Part shown: in pieces, positions 29,225 to 40,187 of the stretch
Layout of the letters: every line of letters starts with the position of its first letter
How positions within the stretch are numbered: position 1 is the stretch's first letter
Origin: Macrosoma leucophasiata
Lineage: Eukaryota; Arthropoda; Insecta; Lepidoptera; Hedylidae
Length of the DNA: 64,000 nucleotides
Assembly: GCA_036365455.1 (NCBI GenBank)
Contig: JAWQUS010000023.1
Location: forward strand, 5,952,001-6,016,000
Reading direction: 5' to 3'
The notes under the pieces: model-generated
Database searches by the model: none
What the model saw: the letters and a program-made list of their open reading frames with translations, nothing else
Told to the model about the DNA's origin: nothing
Program-made: the position numbers and the translations under genes

Positions 29225-29515
29225 AGAACAACACGGGCCGACCGGAGGGGAGTAGCCATAGCGTTTATTACCGATGCAAAACAGTCTGTCATTTTTTGCG
29301 GGGTGTAATTTATGTAACACACACACAACAAAAATCGTCTATTACTACGAAACCCATACCTTGATTTTTACAAAATACATAAACAATCTCACGCACACAT
29401 TTAAACATCTCGGCGACAGGCATAGGATCGCTTGTGCTTGTACTTTGACAGAGGGGAAAGCCTGCATATGGCTACTCCCTTTCGGTCTGCAGCGGCCGGT
29501 GGCCCGTGTTGTTCT
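29225..29515. mobile_element. MITE family N, complete
   Basis: Termini AGAACAACACGGGCC and GGCCCGTGTTGTTCT; inner TIR CCGGAGGGGAGTAGCCATA against TATGGCTACTCCC. Non-coding. Confidence 0.85.
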
Positions 29516-29538
29516 GTGGTGACGACCGCTTGATTGGA

Positions 29539-29668
29539 GGGTCGCAGGATCTCGCACCGGGACAAATATTTGTATGGCCTACAGATATTTGTTTCGAGAC
29601 TGGATGTTTGTGTATGTGTTGTATGAGTACAATGACACCCCAAGATAAAGGTGTATACAGGGCTTAAA
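29539..29668 (+). mobile_element. SINE-E, head- and tail-truncated
   Basis: GGGTCGCAGG, CACCGGGACAAATATTTGTA, TGGCCTACAGATATTTGTTT and TGTATGTGTTGTATGAGTAC. Confidence 0.82.
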
Positions 29669-29709
29669 TATTTATAAAAGCTGTCACAAAAGTATCACGT
29701 TTTTCCAGA

Positions 29710-29821
29710 ACCATCTAACCGGAACACGATAGTGCTGGACACTACCATTCGGAGGTTGATATATTAGGTAATGCGGTCGTTTCTAAGCCCTCGAGCTTGA
29801 CACTGGAAATCTACCACCAGT
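29710..29821 (-). mobile_element. SINE-A 5' half
   Basis: CCGGAACACGATAGTGCTGG, ATATTAGGTAATGCGGTCG and TCTACCACCAGT. The head palindrome is degraded (GAGCTTGACACTGGAAATC). Confidence 0.8.
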
Positions 29822-29876
29822 AAAATAAGTTTTCAATGCTTAACTGCTCAGATGATTGCAAATTCTCTCAAAATTC

Positions 29877-30465
29877 TCGATTTATTGTTGAGCACTGTAT
29901 TTTGGCTCACCAAATATTTTTTCTGTACACAAGGGTAAAAAGCATTTGCTAACCATTTAAGGGCAACCAAAAGGGTTATGGCAATGAAAGGCAACATTAG
30001 TTATAACAGAGACCACCCATAACTCAGCTAAATCTGGCTCACCATTTTTGGCAAGCGCAACCTTCCAAGAATTTGACCTGGTAACACAATTCTCTACACG
30101 TGTAAGGAAAATCCAATGTAAATATTTTGTCAAATGATTTATTTTATTATTTTCCCTAATTACAAGGTTAGGTTATGAATATTTATATGAGTTTTGTTCT
30201 TCAATGTTTGAAGAATAATGGATGGAATACATTGTATATGGATGATTTTCCAAGTGACTTCGGCTGTTAGTGGTTAAATGAGATTCAGTTTGTATAAAAA
30301 AATCTCGCTGCGGTGGTTGTTGTTTTTTAAATATTAAGCCTAGGTTGCACTACGATATTTGTTAAAGTTAAAGTTATTGTAACATTTCACATAACACATT
30401 AACATTCTCTAACTTAAAGAAATCTGTTAAAGTTAGAGAAGGAGGTAAATGTTACAATCACTTTT
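29877..30465. other. Mostly unannotated; MITE-G end and a nested hairpin
   Basis: TTTATTGTTGAGCACTGTAT (29881) is a lone MITE-G end. At about 30375-30460, GTAACATTT…TTCTCTAACTT…AAGTTAGAGAA…AAATGTTAC forms a nested hairpin of ~85 bp, perhaps a MITE. Confidence 0.55.
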
Positions 30466-30468
30466 TTT

Positions 30469-30753
30469 ACTGGTGGTAGAGCTCCAGTGACGGAGTTCGC
30501 GGGCGTAGGCACCACCGCATTACCTAATATACTTGTCGGTAAATGGTGGTGTTCAGCACTGTCGTGTTCCGGTCAGGTGATAATGTACGGCCCTGTAATT
30601 TCCGGAATAGAGGCGTAACACCTGAAGCCTCGAGAGTGGTAACGCATCTGCATTTTGATCTTGGTCTTTGTGTGGATGTCTATAGGCTGCAGTCATCACT
30701 TTACATCAATGTGAACTGCATGCTTGTTTGCCACTTCCAGTACATAAAAAAAA
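30469..30753 (+). mobile_element. SINE-A, full length
   Basis: Head palindrome with one change (GGAGTTC), all blocks present, A-run at the end. Confidence 0.9.
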
Positions 30754-30902
30754 CTTTAATTTTAACAAATATCGTCGTGCAACAAGGCTAAGTAGTAAAA
30801 TAGACGCCTCAATTCGAAGGCATGTGCTTACATTTAATTGGCAATATATTCAAGTTTCGAAAGGATGTGCTTACATTTCATTGGCAATTGATTCAAGTTT
30901 AT

Positions 30903-31272
30903 CATCATCATTTCAGCCAAAAGGGGTCCACTGCTGAACAAAGGCCTCCCCCAAAGAATGCCACAACGAACGGTCCCGGGCCGTCCTCATCCAGCGATTG
31001 CCCGCGACCTTCACCAGGTCGTCGGTCCACCTCGTGGGGGGCCTGCCTACGCTTCGTCTTCCGGTACGTGGTCGCCACTCCAGAACTCTTCTGCCCCAAC
31101 GGCCGTCAGTTCTGCGAGCTATGTGCCCTGCCCACTGCCACTTCAGTTTCGCTATTCGGTGGGCTATGTCGGTTACTTTGGTTCTCATGCGGATCTCCTC
31201 ATTTCTGATTCGATTTCGCAGAGAAACTCCGAGCATAGCCCTCTCCATTGCTTTCTGAGTGACTTTAAGAGT
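30903..31272 (-). pseudogene. RTE-type LINE, C-terminal reverse transcriptase fragment
   Basis: Minus-strand open frame from MERAMLGVSLRNRIRN (31248) through KVTDIAHRIAKLKWQWAGHI, RVLEWRPRTGRRSVGRPPTR and WMRTARDRSLWHSLGEAF to a stop at 30913. This is the conserved C-terminal block after the RT domain in RTE-clade elements. The 3' end is CAGCAGTGGACCCCTTTTGG-CTGAA followed by ATGATGATGAT, the TGATGA-type tail usual for insect RTEs. 5'-truncated; no RT catalytic motifs remain. The frame is intact, so the insertion is relatively young. Confidence 0.88.
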
Positions 31273-31331
31273 GATTCAAGTTTATTATAATATCCTCCTA
31301 GCCGTTTTCGGCTACGGCGACCGTTTTTCCA

Positions 31332-31805
31332 TTATTGGCGCCTCTCATGAGCCTTCATGTGACTGACATAATCGCCTTTATTGACAAAAGTCCTCGCACA
31401 AGTTCGTAGAAGTTGTCCGCCATGCTTACGCTTGCCCTCCTGTAGTTCCGAGTAAAGAATGCGCTTAGCCACTCTCTCTTCCGACATTCATGCCATATGG
31501 CCGCACCACCTCAGTTGCCTTCTAATAAGGTAAGACTCAATGCCACCTACATTAGCCATTCTCAAGACTTCGGTATTACGTACTCGGTCAGACCAGTGGA
31601 TGTTTAAAATTTTTCGGAGACAACTGAGGTGAAACCGGTCCAATTGACGAATGTGGCGCCGGTATGGTGTCCACGTTTCCGCGGAGTAAAATATACTTGG
31701 CAGTACGATAGACGTATAAATAGATACTTTCGTCTGCAACTTCAGGTTATGCGAGCAGAAGACCTTGGAAGAAAAAGAAAGAAGCAGCTGGCCATTAGAG
31801 TTCAT
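31332..31805 (-). pseudogene. LINE RT C-terminal segment with zinc-finger-like end
   Basis: Contains [50 protein letters not shown] and [11 protein letters not shown], the usual post-RT block of APE-type LINEs. A TGA follows (31488-31490). The same frame then continues [20 protein letters not shown] and ends [18 protein letters not shown], which resembles a degenerate C2H2 zinc finger, before a TAA at 31332. One in-frame stop; otherwise well preserved. Confidence 0.8.
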
Positions 31806-31927
31806 ATTTCCTACTCCATGTCTGCCTAAAACTTTAGGCCAGGCTTCAAAATCACGACCTACTCTGGCATTAAAGTCTCCTAAAATTAAATTGCTCTCTC
31901 TGGTATGAATTTTCTGAAGGCATTGTG

Positions 31928-32332
31928 TCAGCTGTAAAATTTTTCTTTAATGTCATCAGGACTATCCAGCGTCGGCGCATAGACACTGATGACATTAAGA
32001 TAATTGTTATTTTTTAAACAAAGACGCAAGGTTGTGATTCGATCGGAAATGTGTTCCGGATATTGCTGCAAGTCTTTAACTATATCATTTTTGACTGCGA
32101 ATCCTACACCTGACCGTCGTGGTTCAGAAACAGCAGTCCCCATCCAGTAAAACGTATAACCACCACCATTCTCGAGCAGTACACCTTCATCGGCAAGGTG
32201 TGTTTCACTAATAGCAGCCACATCAATATTATACCGACGAAGTTCTCTCGCTACAATAGCAGTTTTCCGTTCTGAGCAAGTATTACCATCACGGTCAAGA
32301 AGAGTCCGCACATTCCACGCGCCAAATGTCAT
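31928..32332 (-). pseudogene. LINE apurinic/apyrimidinic-type endonuclease segment
   Basis: Begins MTFGAWNVRTLLDRDG and contains VARELRRYNIDVAAISETHL (the ETH of the endonuclease active site), RRSGVGFAVKNDIV and LNVISVYAPTLDSPDD. These are the successive blocks of exonuclease-endonuclease-phosphatase domains in LINEs, of the kind found in elements annotated as craniofacial-development-protein-2-like. It lacks the last motifs (the GDFN and SDH regions) because of the internal deletion. About 135 of the usual ~230 residues remain. Confidence 0.85.
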
Positions 32333-33300
32333 ATTTGTTGTTATTTTTGGTGTCTTACGTAAATTCTTTTCCCTGCGTCGACCACGTATTTGTGATGCGG
32401 AAGTAGCCGTGGTTACTACAATCCTCTAGTTGTGAGGAGAGCATTTGTTTAGGATACCTTTTCTAACCCCCTCCCCGGCTGAGCGGGGAAGGCAGTGCTT
32501 CCCTAAATAGGGCTGCTTTGTCACTCTGGGTGCTGTCGAATTTACTGTGTCCCCTCTGGCTCACAGTAAAAACGGCCACGATATGTAGTCACACCCCCAG
32601 AGCCGCTTATGTGCAGACTTCGGACAAAACTCGGTTTGCATCTTACCGCGCCTTTCTACCTCAGCCCATGGCCATCAGACTTTAACAAATCAGAGTCCAT
32701 ATAACAGAAACGGTCCGATGCGCAGGAAATATTTTAGTGCTCAAGCGTACGCGCACACCACAGGAGCACTCTCTCGTCCATGCCCCTCTGGAAGCAGGAT
32801 GCAGTAGTCTGGCAAACAATAATAAGACCCTATTGCTGCCTTAAGGCCTTGCTACACCTGCCTCGGTGTCTTGCCAGTCGCGGTATTCTGCACCTTGTGC
32901 CGCCAAGACAACAAAGACTCGGGGGTATCCGAGATACTCGACATTGATGTTCATCCCGAGCCCCTCCTCCGGGTTTAGCCCACGAGCCGACGTGGTTTCC
33001 AGGATGTGGCGCTTGGAGCCACCGAAGAAGAGTTTGTAAGCTTTCGACGAGTTATTTGCCCTTTGTCATCTCAAACAGGTCGGCTGACAAAGTGCAACGC
33101 AGACAGCCAACTACACCCCTGATTCAAGTTTATATAGACAATGAAATAACAAGAACAATGCTTTTTGTCCTTCTGCTATTTAAATTTCGAGCTGTTTGGT
33201 TGTAGTAATAATGTTGTGGCTAGCAGGCGGCGGCAATACACGTTTGAGCTTCAATTTGTATAATGCACGCTCGCTACAGGTTGCTTTGTATATATAAAAT

Positions 33301-33738
33301 AGAAGCCACCCGAACGAGTTCATGTTGCTAATAAAATGACTACAAAAATTTCCAAACCTAATTGTAAATGTAATTTTTTTTTAGATTTCTAGCTACTCAT
33401 CTAATAAGATCATCAAAATTGCCTTACCGGTGAATTTTCTTGTCTTTTTTCAACAAAAGTATTTTTTCGATGATATTAATAATGGTAACAGGTAGACAGA
33501 CGATAGTATTTTCCCCCTCAAGATGTATAATAAAATAAATCTGAACAACAAACTGTTTTTTAAAGATAATGATACCCTTCGTGCAAAAGTCCGATTCGTA
33601 TTTGGCCGGTTTTTAATATTAAATACCTTAGTAAGTAAAATAGAGAGTTTTGGCGAGAACCTTAAAAAAGCGTGTGTTGCTCATACTTTATTTCATTTTC
33701 TTGGTGAGTTGAGTTTATAGTGGTTTGAGTTATATTAC
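33301..33738. other. No recognised feature
   Basis: AT-rich; a 65-codon frame (33523-33720, +) has no recognisable similarity. Confidence 0.4.
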
Positions 33739-34010
33739 TTTTTTTTTTTTTATGTAATGCAAATGGCAAACAAGCATGCAGTACACGTTGATGTTAAGTG
33801 ATGACTCACTCACACAAAGACCGAGGTCAAAATGCGTTACCACTCCTGAGGCCTAAGGTGTTATGCCTCTGTATCGGAAATTACAGGGCCGTATATTACC
33901 ACCTGACCGGAACACGATAGTGCTGAACACTACCATTTAGCGGCAAGTATATTAGGTAGTGCGGTGGTGCCTACGCCCGCGAGCTCCGTCACTAGAGCTC
34001 TACCACCAGT
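33739..34010 (-). mobile_element. SINE-A, nearly full length
   Basis: Reverse copy with a deletion between GATGACT and CACTCACACAAAG. Head GAGCTCCGTCACTAGAGCTC intact. Confidence 0.9.
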
Positions 34011-34495
34011 AAATTAAATAAAGTTGCACTTTACTTACATTGAAATACAATAACACGGTCGAAAACACGGTCTTTCAGGTTGCCTCCAAAACTTCATTGT
34101 AAATGTTCTGGTAAAGTAGCCATCGCTTTACTCGAATTACTGACTGTGACTCTGACGTCTCTGACTGACTGACTGATAAATGACTGACTGACTCTGACTT
34201 TTACGCTGCTTATTACGAATACGAAATATCGTTTTACTTGACACTGTCAATATGTATCATAGCGATGCCATTTAATAAAAAAAAAGTAAATTATACGCCG
34301 GGAACTGTAACCGCTAAATGTATATTTTTAATAGACAACGAAATAACTAGCACAATGCTATAAGTCCTTGCGCTATTTAAATTTTGGGCTATTCGGATGC
34401 AGTAATAAAGTTGTGGCGAGCAGACAGCGGGAATATGAGTTTCAATTTGTATAAATCACGCTCGCTGCAATTGCCTTGTTTATTTCAAAATATGT

Positions 34496-34749
34496 GTACA
34501 GTGCTCAACAATAAATATTGAACATCGAGCCTAGGAAGGAAACTTCGGCTTTTTTCGGGTCTGTAGAGCGCTCTTTCGCACCGTACCTATTTGACGTTTG
34601 TCCACCGTTTTGATCAAATTTAGACCAATACCGGACTACGGATGCTTAAGTAGGCTGTGTGCAGCAGAGATAACGCTCTATAAAGCCGAAACTAGCCGAT
34701 TGTCGCTTTCATAGGCTCGATGTGCATTATTTCTTGATGAGCACTGTAC
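34496..34749 (+). mobile_element. MITE-G, complete (reference copy)
   Basis: Ends GTACAGTGCTCAACAATAAA and TTGATGAGCACTGTAC. TIR similarity continues for ~70 bp (CATCGAGCCTA, CGGCTTT, TAGAGCG). 254 bp, non-coding. TA-like flanks suggest a Tc1/mariner-type or similar TA target, unproven. Confidence 0.9.
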
Positions 34750-34753
34750 TCTA

Positions 34754-34908
34754 CCCCCTTATTCATAAACGTACATTAGATACATTTTAGCTATAGAATG
34801 CTTTGTCTTTGTCAGTTGCATTGTCAAATGTGAAGGATAGAAAAGGACAAAGCAGAGATTAGCAACACCTTAGCTAAAATACATTTATGAATAAGGGGGG
34901 TAGTATAT
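34754..34908. mobile_element. MITE-H (CCCCCTTATTCATAAA termini)
   Basis: ACCCCCTTATTCATAAACGT and its inverse TTTATGAATAAGGGGGG. Inner parts are also inverted (ATACATTTTAGCTA against TAGCTAAAATACAT). ~155 bp. Confidence 0.9.
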
Positions 34909-34916
34909 ATAGTATG

Positions 34917-35390
34917 TACAGGGTGTCCCAGAAATCAACGATAAACTGAAAACAGGTGATACGCCAAGTCATGACAGTTATTAGAAAAATGTGAAAAAAA
35001 ATATTTGTCATGCATTTTTAATATTATTAGAATTTTAAAAAATATCGGTAAAACTGACATCCTGTGATGATCTTTCAAGTCCTAAGACTGCAAATATTAC
35101 TTTTTTGTATTTTTTTTCTGTATTGTAGTCATGACTAACCCTTCTGTAAATTACAGTTTATAATTAAAACATATCTGCCTCAGTTTTCAATAAAGTTGTG
35201 TTTTTGCCCAACATTAAATTCAAAATAATTACTACACCCAACTTTTATCGTCTGTATTGTAATATTTTTTTAAATCCTTGTAATTTGAAAAATACACGAC
35301 AGATATATTTTTTCACATTTTTCTAAAAACTGTCATAACTTGACCTATCACCCGTTTTCGGTTTATTGTTGATTTCTAGGACACCCTGTA
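34917..35390. mobile_element. MITE-I, 474 bp with ~85 bp TIRs
   Basis: TACAGGGTGTCCCAGAAATC… and its inverse …GATTTCTAGGACACCCTGTA. Paired regions extend through CAGGTGATACGCCAAGTCAT/…ACTTGACCTATCACCCG and GAAAAATGTGAAAAAAAATAT. No ORF. Confidence 0.92.
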
Positions 35391-35392
35391 TA

Positions 35393-35453
35393 TGTAGGTA
35401 ATGCGGTGGTGCCTACACTCTTCTAGTCCATACACTGAAACTCTACCATCAGT
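35393..35453 (-). mobile_element. SINE-A 5' end fragment
   Basis: GGTAATGCGGTGGTGCCTAC and CTCTACCATCAGT directly after MITE-I. Confidence 0.75.
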
Positions 35454-35660
35454 AACACACCCAAAAACAAACACTAAATCATTAGGTATCGATAGTGAGA
35501 GAGCAACCAATTAATATTCCTCCATTGTTCTCCTGCTAATGAAGCTTGGGATGTTGACAAAGAACTTGTGGCTCTCTAGAGTTTAGTATATGAATAGGAC
35601 TAGCGTACACTGGAAAACTAAGGCACGCCCGGTTAAATTTGTTCCTCCTAATATAATGTG

Positions 35661-35944
35661 TTAGAACTCCAGTCCCAGTGACGGAGTTCGCGGGCGTAGG
35701 CATCACCGCATTACCTAATATACTTGCCGCTAAATGGTAGTGTTCAGCACTATCGTGTTCCCGTCAGGTGGTAATGTAAGGCCCTGTAATTGCCCGCACA
35801 GAGGCATAATACCTTATGCCTTAGAAGTGGTAACGCATCTTCATTTTGACCGCTGGTCTTTGTGTGGGTGTCTATAGGCTGCAGTCGTCACTTAACATCA
35901 ATGTGAACTGCATGCTTGTTTGTCACCTCCATTACATAAAAAAA
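35661..35944 (+). mobile_element. SINE-A, nearly full length
   Basis: Head mutated (TTAGAACTCCAGTCCCAGTG); remainder complete to the A-run. Confidence 0.88.
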
Positions 35945-36371
35945 TATAGAAGTTTTCCAGTGCCACCTTCAGAGTTAGATTTTTTTTTTTAATGGCAACC
36001 GCCAGTAGGCATAACTGCAGAGTTAGATTATGTTCCCGGTGATGTGAATATACTACCACAGTCTAAAGAAAACGAACATGTTATTTACCTACAGTCATCC
36101 AACGAACGTGTAATGTCAGAGCAATCAAGCGGGGCGCGCGACGCTCGGGCGGGAGGGGGCGGTACCAAGTAGCCCATACAAAAACTGTCAACTACTTGGT
36201 ACTGAGCGATAAGGGGTGCGAGATTTAAAATTTCTTTTACTAAGTTTTTGGAAAGAAGATATTGAAAATTTTGATGTTAATTTTACTGTTAATATTTTAA
36301 TTTTCATTTATACAATATTGCAATTTTCATTTATTAATAACGTTTGATATATTTTACACTTTATGTATCAG
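35945..36371. other. Unannotated; short GC-rich patch at 36128-36175
   Basis: GCGGGGCGCGCGACGCTCGG then GGCGGTACCAAGTAG, inverted shortly after as CTACTTGGTAC (36192). This is a small hairpin of unknown nature. Confidence 0.45.
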
Positions 36372-36560
36372 AATCAGAAACTCATTTATTCATTTAGGGT
36401 GACAGGCACCTCTTATGACACGTCAAAAACAAACAAAATAAATTAAAGCGAATAACAATTGATATACATGTCAAACAAGATAAAAAATATATGTAAAGTC
36501 AAGAATATCACTAAGATAAAACTAAATGTAATAAACTAATGTAAAAGTATATCAGTAGAA
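36372..36560 (-). mobile_element. LINE 3' region Z, minus strand
   Basis: AATCAGAAACTCATTTATTC, TTATGACACGTCAAAAACAA and CAAACAAGATAAAAAATATA match, in reverse, 63378-63478. The TTTATTCATTT/CTGATTCTG end resembles a non-LTR 3' terminus. Confidence 0.55.
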
Positions 36561-36872
36561 TGTCTCTTTTCCCCTTTCTCTTTTGTACATACGTACTTCA
36601 CTTATAACGAAAAAATCTTCAAAGAAAAACTTTTTTTTTTGTTTCTTTGTATGTATTTGATATTCGGATAATATTGGATGGAGTTAAAAACGTATGGATG
36701 AATAGGTTTTAGGATCGGTAAATTATAATTGTTAGAATTCTGGCGTACTCATAGACCGCCCAAATGGAATACTGGTAGATTGATGATAGACTGGTAAATT
36801 CGTGGTAGATTGACAGATTTCAGGGAAATCTGTTGATAGGTTGAGATATTTATATTTTAATAGATTTTAACA

Positions 36873-37035
36873 TTTTTGGAGGCTTCCCAGTAGCCCGAAG
36901 TTTGTCAATGTGCCCAGAGATGTCAACAGGCTCGCCTCCTGTTACATGGGCCAAAACGTGACCGGCGAATCGAGGATGTTTGCATACATGCATTTAGCTC
37001 TGCCTACCCCTTTGGGTATTATAGGTGTGATGTTT
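36873..37035 (+). mobile_element. SINE-B, 5'-truncated, diverged
   Basis: GTTTGTCAATGTGCCCAGAG, TGTTACATGGGCCAAAACGT, CTCTGCCTACCCCTTTGGGT. A decayed second piece (TTACTTACGAATCGTAGATG) is at 37250. Confidence 0.82.
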
Positions 37036-37890
37036 TTAGGTATTTTGTATATGTTCAACGTAAACTGACGCGTTACAAGCAACGTAAATAAAAACCAAAA
37101 ACGTGACAACCTTAATGGATTTGCGTTTTGATGGGTGAAGGCGGCATATTGCAAAACTTCAAAGGCGATAAACTACTGTATGTACTTATACTGTGATACT
37201 ACTGACATCTCCCATGATTGACATATGTATTACATGCGACAAAACGTTACTTACGAATCGTAGATGTTTGAATGTATGCTTTTACATCTATATGTGTAGT
37301 TTTACTAGAGGAAGTCATCCTGTTTCTGGCCATGTTATATGTTCTGTTCGGAAATAGATACGAACAAATTGTAAGAGAATAAAGTGTAATAATGTTATTA
37401 TTTTACAATGTTGATACAAATAACGGCTGATAATTTAAGTACAATTTTGTTTAACAATGTGTAAAAAACGATTTAAAAAAATAATAACCGATTTTATTTA
37501 AATTTTAGACTCGAAGTTAGTTTATTTTAGGCAGAGCAGGGATGTGAAAGAATAATCGATTATTCAATAAATCGATTAATAATCATTATTTTTTCTGAAT
37601 AATCGATTTATTTGTTCGTTTTTTTCTCAATAATAATCGATTTTTAATCGATTATATGACTATATAGAACACCGATAGATATGACGATTTCAACTACTTT
37701 TCTGTTCTATTATATTTAGATAAGTATTAGAGATGATTTTCGTTATTCAGTAAAGCGTGTCACTTATATTATTTTTTATTTTCATGCCCGAAGTAAATTG
37801 TTTATGTTTATTTAGCAAGTTGTTTCGATGAACAAATAAAGATAATTAATTGTAAAAGCAACGAATTTACGATTATTTAAATTAAAATTA
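37036..37890. other. Unannotated; AATCGATT-rich patch at 37545-37660
   Basis: AATCGATTATTC, AATCGATTTATT and TAATCGATTATA recur and are self-complementary. No gene seen. Confidence 0.5.
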
Positions 37891-37892
37891 AA

Positions 37893-37922
37893 ACAAATAT
37901 ATATATATATATATATATATAA
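37893..37922. repeat. (TA)n microsatellite
   Basis: About 15 uninterrupted TA dinucleotides. Confidence 0.95.
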
Positions 37923-38900
37923 ATAACACTTTATCCCATCATACTGACATGGTAGTGGCAACCCGTGCCTAGAACAAGAACAGACTAGTATTTAATAACA
38001 GATATTGAGAACAGGTATTTCTACGGAACAGGAACAGGAAGAACAGGTATTGCAATTGAACTGTTACAACCCAAGCCTTTTAAAAATATTTAAAAAATAA
38101 ATACCAGGGGATGTTACTAGATCGATACCGAACACAAATATGTGATTAGAAAAATGTTTGTCTGTCTGTCTGTCTGTTTGTTCAAGCATCACACAAAATC
38201 TACCGCTCCGATTACGATGAAACTTGGTATAATTATACTGTAACCTATGGCGCACAACATTGGGTACTTTTTATACCGGAAAAATGTCTGTTTGTCAGAA
38301 ACGGCTTATCCGATTTGCAATTTCCAATAATATATTATGGTAAGATTCACTTAATATTTAGTGTTTGTTTCATGTCAGTCGGTTCAGATATAAAAAGGTT
38401 ACGTCAATTTAAAAAATCATATTGAATATTTTAAAACTATTCTGTATCTATCTTCTATCCTTTTTAGGGTTCGTACGGAACCCTAAAGATAGAATAAAAA
38501 GATGGGAGATAGATAAGATAAAAGGTAAAAACGAACCCTATTACTAATCCTCCACTGTCTGTCTGTCTGTCCGTCTGTCCGTCCGCTAGAAAGCTAAAAT
38601 TTTCACAAATTATATATTTCTGTTATCACTATAACGAGAAAATTAAATACTAAAAATAAGAAAATGAAAACATTAAGAGGTCCAAGGGGCATACAATAAA
38701 AGTGTTTTTTTTTCGTATATTTTTTTGCTTGATATTAATAACGCCTAAGTAAGGGGATAGATGCCTCTAAGGGCATTAATCCCCAGCCAAACGAAGGCGT
38801 CTATCCGTTTTGTACGGGATAGATGCCTTTTGTTGCATAAAAAAATACTTAAATATTTATCATAATTGTAGGTATTTCTAGATAGCTATCCTTATTTAAA
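37923..38900. other. Intron-like; GTCT tracts and repeat X fragments
   Basis: (GTCT)n at 38159-38178 and 38557-38584 lies next to motifs of repeat X (GTTCGTACGGAACCCTAAAG at 38470). A GATAGATGCCT…AAGGCGTCTATCC hairpin is at 38757-38803. Confidence 0.5.
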
Positions 38901-38919
38901 AATATATGTGTTGTTGCTG

Positions 38920-39236
38920 AGTCTGGTGGTGGTGGTGGTTTTTAGTGGTGATGGAGGCATTGGTGGCGTTGGTGAAGTTGATGGTGTTGTTGTTAGTTTT
39001 GCAGGCGTTGGTGGCAATGGTAGTGGTGGTGGTGGTGGTTTTGGTGGCGTTGGTGTCATTGGTGACATTGATGGCGTAGGCGTTTGCTGATGTTAGTGTT
39101 GGTGGTGGCGTTGATGGCGTTCATGGTGGTGGCGATGGTGGAAGTAGCAGTGGTGACAGTGGTGATGGTGATGGTGGTGGTGACGGTGCTGACGATGGTG
39201 GTGATGGTGGTGGTGGAGTTGGTGGCATTAGTGGTT
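38920..39236. repeat. GGT/GGC-type microsatellite
   Basis: ~310 bp of impure GTGGTGGTG/GTTGGTGGC repeats. Open frames give only G/V/M runs. Confidence 0.95.
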
Positions 39237-39640
39237 AAAAATGCTCAACGTTACATAATATTCAACTTTCACATCTGCCGGCTGTTACGGAGTGCATATA
39301 CTTACTATGTATAGATCTATCTTTTATCTTTCATTCTCTGTTAGTAGCACTAATTGAATGAAACTTTACAAAACTATGTAATAATTGTCTTTAAACAAAT
39401 ATTATGCATAGAAGTTCAAAATGGTCTTTTCGAAAATACGGTTCAGCATAGGATGGACCACAGAATAGATTTATTTATCTATTCCATGGAATGGACGATT
39501 GTAGGTTGTAGCTACTTACACGACTGCGCGTTTAAACACTTAATTATTATTTTTTCGCAATCCTAGCAGCCTGTGTGCTTTTATCCCCGATGGCCATACG
39601 TCTTATATCGTGTACAGAGAAGCGTTACTGTAAAGCAGAT
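39237..39640. other. No recognised feature
   Basis: AT-rich DNA with a 70-codon frame (39354-39566, +) that has no recognisable similarity. Confidence 0.4.
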
Positions 39641-39731
39641 TTTTTTAGCTACTCAAAAATTTGTAACCAAAAGCGCTTCCAAGAGTCCCAAAGTCACTAT
39701 TCCACGCGAACAAAGTCGCAGGCACAGCTAG
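39641..39731 (+). mobile_element. Helitron-like 3' end
   Basis: CCACGCGAACAAAGTCGCAG-GCACAGCTAG before T. Confidence 0.5.
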
Positions 39732-39980
39732 TTTTAAAATAAAAAACTATGTATACCTAATCACAACACAATACAAACACTAAATCAGTAAGTATCGACA
39801 GTTAGACAGCAGCCAATTAATATCCCGCCATTGTTCTCCTACTAATGAAGCTTCGGGTGTCGACAAAGAACTTGTAGCGCTCTAGAGGGCAAATGATTAG
39901 GACAAGCACACACTGAATGAATTAGCACACGATGTATTCTTTAGTTTCTAGTATAGATAATAATAAAATAGTTTTTGTTA

Positions 39981-40052
39981 GATGTCTATAGGCTGCAGTC
40001 ATCACTTAACATCCACGTGCATGCTAGTTACCCACCTTTGCTACATAAAAAA
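39981..40052 (+). mobile_element. SINE-A / Zenon-like tail only
   Basis: TCTATAGGCTGCAGTCATCA, CTTAACATC and CTACATAAAAAA: only the last ~70 bp, as expected for 5' truncation. Confidence 0.75.
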
Positions 40053-40125
40053 GTTACATTGAATCTCAAACTGAATCATCCTCGTATTTTAGGAGAAAAT
40101 TATTTATGAGAACAATAAAAGAATT

Positions 40126-40127
<2 letters not shown>

Positions 40128-40183
<56 letters not shown>

Positions 40184-40187
40184 TATG
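40128..40187. repeat. (TA)n microsatellite
   Basis: ~60 bp of AT dinucleotides with one G. Confidence 0.95.

Larger units (their letters stand above)
31286..33120 (-). mobile_element. Internally deleted non-LTR retrotransposon (endonuclease + RT C-terminus)
   Basis: On the minus strand: a ~790 bp leader (33120-32333), endonuclease segment (32332-31928), a deletion junction near 31806-31927, then the end of the RT frame (31805 to stop 31332) and a short 3' end. The RT core is missing. Flanking 13-mers mark both ends. Confidence 0.82.
30890..33133. repeat. Three copies of a 13-mer bounding two LINE insertions
   Basis: GATTCAAGTTTAT occurs at 30890-30902, 31273-31285 and 33121-33133, exactly at the outer ends and the shared junction of two LINE fragments. 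Each fragment is therefore flanked by the same target-site duplication. Confidence 0.85.
33130..34490. repeat. Direct duplication, ~170 bp, copies ~1.19 kb apart
   Basis: 33134-33300 and 34333-34485 share ATAGACAA.GAAATAAC, CAATGCT…GTCCTT, GCTATTTAAATTT, AGTAATAA.GTTGTGGC, TTTCAATTTGTATAA and CACGCTCGCT.CA. The LINEs at 30.9-33.1 kb lie just upstream of the first copy. Confidence 0.75.

Noticed and set aside
30998..31290. Plus-strand frames of 86-128 codons
   Set aside because: Antisense shadows of the RTE fragment on the minus strand.
38908..39314. Gly/Val-rich frames
   Set aside because: Translation of the GGT microsatellite.
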